This document shows, in pieces, positions 57,472 to 64,000 of a stretch of DNA of 64,000 bases. Source of the DNA: Cycloclasticus sp. (GTDB lineage: Bacteria; Pseudomonadota; Gammaproteobacteria; Methylococcales; Cycloclasticaceae). The notes under the pieces are model-generated. The model worked only from the letters and a program-made list of their open reading frames with translations, was not told the DNA's origin and ran no database searches. A program made the translations under genes and the position numbers. Numbering within the stretch: position 1 is the stretch's first letter; each line of letters opens with the position of its first letter. The stretch covers positions 1,612,001-1,676,000 of the forward strand of contig JBFLJU010000001.1 in the NCBI GenBank assembly GCA_040743155.1, given 5' to 3'.

Positions 57472-59151
57472 CTAATGCTTGTCACAATCTGCTAGAAACG
57501 TAAGCAATTCTTCACGGTATTTATAATAATCGGGGTGCGCAACAAGCTCTTTACGTGTGCGTGGTCTAGGCAAATCAACATTCATTACTTTACCTACTTT
57601 TGCGTTAGGCCCATTAGTCATCATAACCACGCGATCCGCTAAAAGAATCGCTTCATCCACATCATGCGTCACCATAATTGCAGTCACTTTTGTACGCGTC
57701 CAAACTTCCATTAAAACTTCTTGCAATTCCCATCGTGTAAGAGCATCTAGCATGCCAAAGGGTTCATCTAAGAGCAAAAGCTTTGGTGACAAGGCAAAAG
57801 CACGTGCGATGCCAACTCGTTGCTTCATACCATTGGATAGCTCCGCCGCTTTCTTATTGAATGAATCTCCTAAACCGACCTTACTGAGGTAGTATTCAAC
57901 AATATCATTCCTCTCAGCTTTTGAACCATGTGGATACACACGCTCGACGCCAAGAGCTACATTCTCTTTTGCACTTAACCAAGGGAAGAGGCTTGGTGCT
58001 TGAAAAACTACCGCTCTATCTGGGCCAGCTGCATCAACCTCTTTTTTATCAAGTACGATGCCGCCATCGCTAATATCCGTCAAACCTGCAGTCATTGATA
58101 AAACCGTCGATTTCCCGCAACCCGAATGTCCAATAATAGAAACAAACTCTCCTTTCTTAATATTAATATTAAAGCCATCAACAACCGTTAAAGGGCCGTT
58201 AGGCGTTGGATACACCTTAGTGAGGTTAAAGTATTCTAGGTATTTCTTATCTCCAACACCTTCCTGATAGCTTTTTAAAACCCTGGGTTGAGCGTCTTCA
58301 ATTAATCCATAATCATTCGCTGTATTGGGTTGCACATTAGGCAGTTGATAAACATTCCCTTTTGAAGCCGATGAATCGTTCATACCCACATTCATTAGAT
58401 ATTGAGTAATATCGCTGCGCAATGCTTTGAATTTCTCATCATGGTTCATCGCTGTTCTATCACGTGGGCGAGGTAAATCAACAATGAATTCTGGGCCAAA
58501 AGTTGCGTTTGGTCCGGGGTTCAATGGTATGACCCTATCCGCCATAATGAGACCTTCATCCACATCATTTGTAATAAGCACAACCGTTTTCTTTTCCTGC
58601 TCCCAAATACGAATAATTTCATCTTGTAAGTTCGCACGCGTTAACGCATCTAATGCACTGAGAGGCTCATCCAGCAACAAAACGTCAGGACTAGCCGCAA
58701 GAGCGCGCGCCACATTTACGCGCTGCCTCATTCCGCCAGAGAGTTCCGAAGGATGACGATGAGTTGCATGAGATAAACCAACCATATCAATATACTTCTC
58801 AATACGCTCTTGTCTTTCAACTGCCGAGAGCGTTTTAAAGGCTGAATCTACAGCAAGAGCCACATTGCCAAACACCGTTAGCCAAGGCATTAACGAGTAA
58901 CTTTGAAAGACAACTCCTCTTTCAGAACTGGGGCCCGTTACTAAATTGCCACCCATGATAATTTCACCCTCATCAGGAGCAATTAAACCGGCAATCGTTG
59001 AGATGAGAGTGGTCTTTCCTGACCCTGAAAACCCAACGATAGCAACGAACTCACCCTTTCCAATCTCTAAATTTATGTTACTCAAGACCTCTGATTTATT
59101 ATTTCCAGTGCCGTACGATTTACTAATGTTTTTAAGTGATAAAAATGACAT
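57472..59151 (-). CDS. Nitrate/nitrite ABC transporter ATPase, two fused ATP-binding domains (NrtC/NrtD-like)
   Basis: 559 residues with two ABC cassettes: Walker [11 protein letters not shown] and signature [10 protein letters not shown] in the first, then [10 protein letters not shown] and [10 protein letters not shown] in the second, each with Walker B ([14 protein letters not shown]). Residues about 245-300 are the linker. It powers uptake by NrtB. Cyanobacterial systems use separate NrtC and NrtD, where NrtC is instead fused to a binding domain; here one chain may supply both ATPase sites. Last gene of the operon, 14 bases after nrtB. Confidence 0.92.
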   Translation of the reverse strand: MSFLSLKNISKSYGTGNNKSEVLSNINLEIGKGEFVAIVGFSGSGKTTLISTIAGLIAPDEGEIIMGGNLVTGPSSERGVVFQSYSLMPWLTVFGNVALAVDSAFKTLSAVERQERIEKYIDMVGLSHATHRHPSELSGGMRQRVNVARALAASPDVLLLDEPLSALDALTRANLQDEIIRIWEQEKKTVVLITNDVDEGLIMADRVIPLNPGPNATFGPEFIVDLPRPRDRTAMNHDEKFKALRSDITQYLMNVGMNDSSASKGNVYQLPNVQPNTANDYGLIEDAQPRVLKSYQEGVGDKKYLEYFNLTKVYPTPNGPLTVVDGFNINIKKGEFVSIIGHSGCGKSTVLSMTAGLTDISDGGIVLDKKEVDAAGPDRAVVFQAPSLFPWLSAKENVALGVERVYPHGSKAERNDIVEYYLSKVGLGDSFNKKAAELSNGMKQRVGIARAFALSPKLLLLDEPFGMLDALTRWELQEVLMEVWTRTKVTAIMVTHDVDEAILLADRVVMMTNGPNAKVGKVMNVDLPRPRTRKELVAHPDYYKYREELLTFLADCDKH

Positions 59152-59165
59152 ATTTGTTCCCCCCC

Positions 59166-60308
59166 TTACATTGCATCGCCGTATGAAAAATACTTTTGCA
59201 GTGTCAACATAATACGATCGAGCATAAACCCGATAATACCAATAGTGAACACAGCAACCATGATCTTGCCTAGCGAATGCTGACTACCATTTTGAAATTC
59301 ATCCCAAACAAATTTTCCTAACCCTGGGTTTTGCGCCAACATTTCTGCAGCAATCAGCACCATCCAACCCACACCTAGAGAGAGGCGTAGGCCAGTAAAA
59401 ATCATTGGTAACGAACTAGGTAATACAATTTTAGTAACCGTTTTCCACCAGCCAAGCTGCAATACTTTTGAAACGTTCATTAAATCCTTGTCTATCGTTG
59501 CTACACCAACAGCTGTATTAATGAGTGTTGGCCACAGCGAACATAAAGTAACCGTAATCGCTGAAACAAGAAATGACTTGCTAAAGGAGGCATCATCACC
59601 AGAGGTATACAAAGCACTGACAATTAAGGTGACAATCGGTAGCCACGCTAAGGGGGAGACAGGCTTAAATATTTGGATGATAGGGTTTATAGCGGAGTTA
59701 AAGGCGGGGCTTAAGCCGCAAATAACACCTAAAGGAATAGCGACAATGGAGGCTAATACGAAACCCGCAAATACGGTAACAAGGCTTGTCACTATTTGTT
59801 GAGGATAGGTTGCTTTTCCGGTGTAAGCACGAATTTTTATCACCGCATCTGGATTCTTCTCAAGCTTTTTAGCATTCCGTACGTCCTGACGTTGATAGAA
59901 AGCGACTTCTTTTGCTTTTTCCTTGTAATGGTCATCGGCAAGACTTTTAGTTTCTTCCCAAACAGCCACAGGCCCAGGAATAGCACCCAAACTGGTGTGT
60001 ATCTTTGACGCGCCCCAGCCCCAAAAACCGACAAAAATCAGCATCGCGAGTACCGGCACGCCGATGACCTTTAATATTTCTTTAAATTGTTCGGCTGGGT
60101 TTTCGCCAGCTAATAAGTTAACGATCGGGATAAACCAAGTAAAACCAATTAACTCAAGGACGTTATTGATTTTTACTGATACTTTAACGCCATCATTAGC
60201 GACTTTTTCAGCGGTGCTTGCTGCTGTTGGTTTGACTATCTCATCACTTATTTCAGCTGTAGATTTATTGTCCATATTTCCTTCTTTATTTGCTGTATTG
60301 GCAGACAT
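59166..60308 (-). CDS. nrtB: Nitrate ABC transporter permease NrtB
   Basis: 380 residues. A long N-terminal extension (about 1-170, with one membrane helix at 90-110) precedes the BPD_transp_1 domain: [20 protein letters not shown], the EAA-like loop ([20 protein letters not shown]), [16 protein letters not shown]. Membrane pore of the nitrate importer. Start has GAGG eight bases upstream. Follows nrtA after a gap with a strong hairpin. Confidence 0.92.
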   Translation of the reverse strand: MSANTANKEGNMDNKSTAEISDEIVKPTAASTAEKVANDGVKVSVKINNVLELIGFTWFIPIVNLLAGENPAEQFKEILKVIGVPVLAMLIFVGFWGWGASKIHTSLGAIPGPVAVWEETKSLADDHYKEKAKEVAFYQRQDVRNAKKLEKNPDAVIKIRAYTGKATYPQQIVTSLVTVFAGFVLASIVAIPLGVICGLSPAFNSAINPIIQIFKPVSPLAWLPIVTLIVSALYTSGDDASFSKSFLVSAITVTLCSLWPTLINTAVGVATIDKDLMNVSKVLQLGWWKTVTKIVLPSSLPMIFTGLRLSLGVGWMVLIAAEMLAQNPGLGKFVWDEFQNGSQHSLGKIMVAVFTIGIIGFMLDRIMLTLQKYFSYGDAM

Positions 60309-60334
60309 TTTAAAAACCTCTTTTTAATATCAAT

Positions 60335-60360
60335 GGACACTCGCGTCATCACGAGTGTCC
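60335..60360. other. Strong hairpin between nrtA and nrtB
   Basis: GGACACTCG-(8)-CGAGTGTCC, nine perfect pairs, no T-run. Such stems after binding-protein genes often protect the upstream RNA end and raise NrtA over the permease (inference). Confidence 0.7.
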
Positions 60361-60382
60361 ACTCATTCTTTATTTACGTTAC

Positions 60383-61774
60383 TTACTTAACAATATCGTT
60401 GGCTTTAAGGCCGATTGTGAATTTTTCTAAATAAGCATTAGGTGTGCGCCCATCGTAGGTAATATCATCGATAAAGTGTTTTTGTGGTGCGCGATAGCCG
60501 TCTGTATCCCAAGGCATGTCTTCCTTAGAAATTTTGCCTTCTTCGAGTAACTCTTTAGCGGCTGCTAAATAAATATCAGGACGGTATACTTTCTTAGCAA
60601 TCTCATGGAACCATTCATCAGATTTCTCGTCGGTGATTTGTCCCCAACGACGCATTTGCGTTAAGTACCAAATAGCATCTGAATAGTAAGGGTACGTTGC
60701 GTAGTAGCGGTAAAATACGTTGAAGTCTGGTAACTCTCTTTTGTCACCCTTTTCGTATTCAAATGTACCTGTCATGCTGTTTGCAATAACATCGTAATCA
60801 GCACCAACGTATTCTGATTGAGAAAGAATTTCTACTGCTTCTGGGCGATTAGCATCGTTATTGTCATCAAGCCATTTAGCAGCACGAATCAATGCTTTAA
60901 GAACCGCTATATGTGTATTTGGGTTGGCTTTAGCCCATGCTGCGCTCACGCCAAATACTTTTTCTGGGTTGTTCTTCCAAATTTCGTAATCGGTGACCAC
61001 TGGCACCCCAATGCCTTTAATCACTGCTTGCTGGTTCCAAGGTTCGCCTACGCAATAACCAAAGATAGTACCCGCCTCAAGCGTTGAAGGCATTTGAGGT
61101 GGCGGGGTTACAGACAATAATGCGTCTGCATCAATTTGCCCGGTGATATCAGTTTTAGAGTAATACCCTGGGTGAATACCACCTGCTGCCAACCAATAAC
61201 GTAACTCGTAGTTATGGGTAGAAACTGGGAATACCATCCCCATTTTAAATTGTTTACCCTCATCTTTGAATCGATCAACGACTGGCTTTAAGGCATCCGC
61301 TTTAATCGGGTGAACCGGTCTGCCATCAGCCATTTTAGGGATATTTGGCTTCATCTCAGCCCATACATCGTTAGAAACGGTAATAGCGTTACCGTTTAAA
61401 TCCATACTGAAGGCGGTAATAATATCTGCTTTTGTGCCGAAACCTATGGTTGCACCTAAGGGTTGACCGGCTAACATATGTGCACCGTCTAACTCACCAT
61501 CAATCACGCGATCTAATAGCACCTTCCAGTTGGCTTGCGGCTCGATGGTGACATAAAGGCCTTCGTCTTCAAAAAAACCTTTTTCGTATGCAACAGCCAG
61601 TGGTGCCATGTCGGTTAATTTAATAAAGCCGAATTTCAATTCATCTTTTTCAAGCTCCCCTGCTGCGTAAGCCGTCGATATACCACCGGCGACTGTTAAG
61701 GCCAAACCGACCATGCAACTCTTAAAAAGCGCACCCATCTCTTTGTTAATAAATTTCTTTTTATAACTATTCAT
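60383..61774 (-). CDS. nrtA: Nitrate-binding periplasmic protein NrtA
   Basis: 463 residues with a Sec signal ([20 protein letters not shown], cut near YAAGEL), then the NrtA/CmpA fold: [74 protein letters not shown]. It delivers nitrate (or nitrite/bicarbonate in relatives) to NrtB. The leader in front carries an ANTAR-type switch. Start ATG with GAAAGGA upstream. Confidence 0.93.
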   Translation of the reverse strand: MNSYKKKFINKEMGALFKSCMVGLALTVAGGISTAYAAGELEKDELKFGFIKLTDMAPLAVAYEKGFFEDEGLYVTIEPQANWKVLLDRVIDGELDGAHMLAGQPLGATIGFGTKADIITAFSMDLNGNAITVSNDVWAEMKPNIPKMADGRPVHPIKADALKPVVDRFKDEGKQFKMGMVFPVSTHNYELRYWLAAGGIHPGYYSKTDITGQIDADALLSVTPPPQMPSTLEAGTIFGYCVGEPWNQQAVIKGIGVPVVTDYEIWKNNPEKVFGVSAAWAKANPNTHIAVLKALIRAAKWLDDNNDANRPEAVEILSQSEYVGADYDVIANSMTGTFEYEKGDKRELPDFNVFYRYYATYPYYSDAIWYLTQMRRWGQITDEKSDEWFHEIAKKVYRPDIYLAAAKELLEEGKISKEDMPWDTDGYRAPQKHFIDDITYDGRTPNAYLEKFTIGLKANDIVK

Positions 61775-61800
61775 TTATTTTCCTTTCTATTTAAAAATCC

Positions 61801-61913
61801 AAAAAAAAACGCCCGCAGTCTATTCCCTCATCAGAAAAAATGACTTGCGGACGCCTTTGTCCAAAATGATCGAAACGATCGGGTTAAATTTTTTTACTTC
61901 CCCACCATTGGGG
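61801..61913 (-). promoter_or_regulatory. ANTAR-type antitermination leader before nrtA
   Basis: In minus-strand order: hairpin 1 CCCC-AATGGT-GGGG (61900-61913); hairpin 2 GGAC-AAAGGC-GTCC (61849-61862); then an intrinsic terminator whose arms are 61842-61853 and 61810-61820, followed by nine T. Both loops have six bases with A first and G fourth, the ANTAR recognition rule. Hairpin 2 shares bases with the terminator, so only one can form. NasT is encoded directly upstream. Confidence 0.85.
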
Positions 61914-61934
61914 CATAACTAACTGATTTTTTTC

Positions 61935-62513
61935 CTATGTGATTAATTCACTGGCTGAAATAACACTTTTTGCCAACTCAGCCATCTTAATATTCTTATC
62001 CATTGCCATCTTACGCATGGCTTTATAGGCTGCATCTTCATTAATATTTGAACGTTGCATCAAAATTCCTTTAGCTTTATCAATAAATTTACGTTCGCTT
62101 AAGGTATTTTTGGTCTTTTCAAGTTCGTTTTTAATACTTTGTTGCTCGTTAAAACGAAAGCGAGCTGTGTCCAAAATAGACAGCATCCGTTTGGCTTGAA
62201 GACCGTCAACTATATAAGCGCTAACACCTGCTTTAATGGCTAATTGAATAACATCCCTGCTGTCGTCGTAAGTGAAGACAACAACAGGGATTGGCTTATG
62301 CAAATTAATCTGCTGTACACAGGTAAATAATTGACCGAACCGTTTATCAGTGACCGCCATAACAAGATCCACAGAACCCGATAACGCTGCTTGGCTGATA
62401 TCACTCAAGTCTGAGGTGATCGCTATTATTTCGTAGCTTGTTTCAGACAAACGCTCTTGAATATCAAGCAGTTCATCGGCGGTTGTGTTAAATAATAGAA
62501 CTTTTGTTTTCAT
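61935..62513 (-). CDS. nasT: ANTAR-domain antiterminator NasT
   Basis: 192 residues: a receiver-like N-terminal domain (about 1-125) whose acidic pocket is lost (VLLFNTTADELLD in place of the usual VDDE), then a coiled linker and the ANTAR RNA-binding domain (ERKFIDKAKGILMQRSNINE, DAAYKAMRKMAMDKN). In known systems NasT is held by the nitrate sensor NasS and, when nitrate is present, prevents termination in nitrate-gene leaders. No NasS gene is in the window. Confidence 0.92.
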   Translation of the reverse strand: MKTKVLLFNTTADELLDIQERLSETSYEIIAITSDLSDISQAALSGSVDLVMAVTDKRFGQLFTCVQQINLHKPIPVVVFTYDDSRDVIQLAIKAGVSAYIVDGLQAKRMLSILDTARFRFNEQQSIKNELEKTKNTLSERKFIDKAKGILMQRSNINEDAAYKAMRKMAMDKNIKMAELAKSVISASELIT

Positions 62514-62567
62514 CGAAATCTATTATGTTTTGTCGGTCATTAATAAGTCAGCTGATGCAGGCGTTAA

Positions 62568-63836
62568 TTAAAACTTAGCTTGAACAAATGCCCATAATTT
62601 AGTGACATCGTTAGCTGCCGCCGTATTCATGCTATTTTTATCGGCATTGTAGTCCGCATATTTAAAACCAACGGTGTAGTTTTTAGCCACTTTCTTTGTT
62701 GCCAATATATTGAACTCAGTACCGTAATCGTAACTGTTATTCTCTGAACTAAAGTCGTGATAAGCAGTAACAAATTTCATGCCGTACGCTTTTGCAACGG
62801 CCGTTAGGTAAATGTCTTTAACGCCATCACTTGGCGTAACTAAAAACTGATCAGCCCAACCTTGATAAGCGTGGTTAGTACCTAAGATAGTTACAAAACG
62901 ATCGGCACCACCATTGCCTTCTTGAAGTTCGTAGCTGGCTTTAACCAATAACATTTTAACTGGACCGTTGAATGTCATTTTTGCACCAACTTCACCTAAG
63001 AAATAATCCGCATCAATAGAGTTTGGATTGTCAGCCGCATCTGATTGGGTCGCGTATTCCGCAGTATAAATAGCGTTAACACCATCTGCTATTGGCGTAG
63101 CACCGCTGGCTCTTAAACCGTATGTGTTGGTTGAAAACTGGTCTGCATTATCAAAATCATACAAATAAGCATAAGCTTCAATTTTTGCTGCTTTGAACCC
63201 CGTGTATTGGGCATTGAATAAGTGTGAGTCACTCTCAAAATCATCCCATGCTTCTGGAGCATCTTCACCAAATATTCGGTTAACGTTCCATACATAAGCA
63301 TAACTAATGGTTGTATCTTCGATTGATTTGTTTGAAACAGACAAAGCATCTAGTGTTTGCCAGTTTTGACGCCATGCAACAGTACCAATATGCCGGTGAA
63401 ATGGAGCATCACGATAAGTAAGCGCTTGACGGCCTAATTTGATAGAAGTGTCTGTAAGGCCGGTGTAAAACAAATAGCCTTGGTTTAGTTCCGTTTCGTT
63501 AGGATCGGCAATAACAGGGTATGTTCCGCCTTTAGATTGTGATTTATGTGCGTAGTTATTGCTAAATAAACTGTGTACGCTTTCAATCTCACCAAAAGCA
63601 CCAAAACCGTAGTAAGTACCTGTTTTATATGCAGCGGTTATTCTAGCAGTGTAAGCATTAGCGTCTTCTGGCTTGTTTTCTTGATCTACGTTTTCATAGC
63701 GTAAACGCGCACTGAAACTCGCTTTACCATTTGTTAACGCATTAATAAACGACTCTTCTGCACTTACCAGTGGCGCAGCACAGACTGTAGTAACCCCTAC
63801 CAGCAAACCTAAGAATATATTTTTTTTAATTTTCAT
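62568..63836 (-). CDS. Outer-membrane porin of the alginate-export/OprD-like type
   Basis: 422 residues: signal peptide (LGLLVGVTTVCAAPLVSA, cut near AEE), then an 18-strand-style beta-barrel with LGRQALTYRDAPFHRHIGTV, WRQNWQTLDALSV and a final aromatic AFVQAKF. Alginate_exp family by pattern. It heads the nasT-nrtABC cluster and has its own ANTAR-type leader, so it probably lets nitrate or another anion across the outer membrane (inference). 54 bases before nasT. Confidence 0.85.
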   Translation of the reverse strand: MKIKKNIFLGLLVGVTTVCAAPLVSAEESFINALTNGKASFSARLRYENVDQENKPEDANAYTARITAAYKTGTYYGFGAFGEIESVHSLFSNNYAHKSQSKGGTYPVIADPNETELNQGYLFYTGLTDTSIKLGRQALTYRDAPFHRHIGTVAWRQNWQTLDALSVSNKSIEDTTISYAYVWNVNRIFGEDAPEAWDDFESDSHLFNAQYTGFKAAKIEAYAYLYDFDNADQFSTNTYGLRASGATPIADGVNAIYTAEYATQSDAADNPNSIDADYFLGEVGAKMTFNGPVKMLLVKASYELQEGNGGADRFVTILGTNHAYQGWADQFLVTPSDGVKDIYLTAVAKAYGMKFVTAYHDFSSENNSYDYGTEFNILATKKVAKNYTVGFKYADYNADKNSMNTAAANDVTKLWAFVQAKF

Positions 63837-63874
63837 TTTAAATCTCTAAATTAGTTAATAAAAACCATACAAAT

Positions 63875-63959
63875 AAAAAAGCCAACACGATTAGTATTCG
63901 AGTTAGCTACATTGCTTTATTTATTTTGATTTGTTCTGTATTCACTGCGCCGTTACAGT
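63875..63959 (-). promoter_or_regulatory. ANTAR-type antitermination leader before the porin gene
   Basis: In minus-strand order: hairpin 1 ACTGT-AACGGC-GCAGT (63944-63959, one T-G pair); hairpin 2 AGC-AATGTA-GCT (63905-63916, only three pairs); terminator AGCTAACTCGA-(7)-TCGTGTTGGCT (63880-63908) then TTTTTT. Loops again have A first and G fourth, and hairpin 2 overlaps the terminator arm. Layout equals that before nrtA. Confidence 0.72.
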
Positions 63960-64000
63960 TGTGGCTCTTGCAAAAGAATTACAAAAAACACATGACCTAG

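Noticed and set aside
1-64000. CRISPR arrays and classical restriction, retron or CBASS-type defence genes
   Set aside because: No regular repeat-spacer array and no recognised defence enzymes in either strand.

Overview
The window reads as a gammaproteobacterial chromosome of moderate to low GC carrying a complete Mu-like (B3-type) transposable prophage. The host genes (a Xanthomonas-type EFGHIJKLMND type II secretion operon, an RND efflux pump, a NasT-controlled nitrate transport operon with an outer-membrane porin) fit a free-living, probably aquatic gammaproteobacterium. I cannot name the genus.

Left host arm (1-19662): the truncated inner-membrane RND pump and its lipoprotein adaptor (minus), a response regulator with an unrecognised output region, a DUF3015 protein and a DUF4105 (Lnb-like) membrane protein (plus), then the eleven-gene T2SS operon gspE-F-G-H-I-J-K-L-M-N-D (minus, 18679 to 8320). 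After that comes a gene-poor stretch with a decayed reading frame, strong terminators and 3' halves of tRNA-Lys and tRNA-Asn.

Prophage (19663-57276, 37,614 bp): both ends begin TGTA, then four variable bases, then the same 18-bp sequence in inverted orientation, and are flanked by the 5-bp direct repeat CTCTT, as expected of Mu-type transposition. The repressor and transposase end is at 57276. From there, on the minus strand, come the early genes (Ner-like, a free copy of the transposase N-terminal domain, MuA, MuB, DUF3164, GemA), a middle region with Mor, a lysis block, terminase, portal, MuF, protease with nested scaffold, capsid, neck genes, contractile tail, baseplate and fibre. The distal accessory end has a phospholipase A2-like protein, Com, an 81-aa protein and a free copy of the MuA end-binding domain. 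Most genes overlap or abut and are probably translationally coupled.

The most unusual parts of the prophage are: two small genes bounded by three integron attC-like sites inside the middle region; two stand-alone pieces of the transposase's DNA-binding half, with transposase-type sites overlapping a promoter; a MuF protein ending in a probable nuclease toxin domain; and a capsid protein with a secretion-signal-like N-terminus.

Right host arm (57282-64000): another tRNA-like 3' half, then a minus-strand cluster of porin, nasT, nrtA, nrtB and a fused double-ATPase nrtC/D. Both the porin gene and nrtA are preceded by an RNA leader with two six-base-loop hairpins (A at loop position 1, G at position 4) and an overlapping intrinsic terminator. 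That is the layout of an ANTAR-controlled antitermination switch, so NasT probably controls both its own operon and nitrate uptake.
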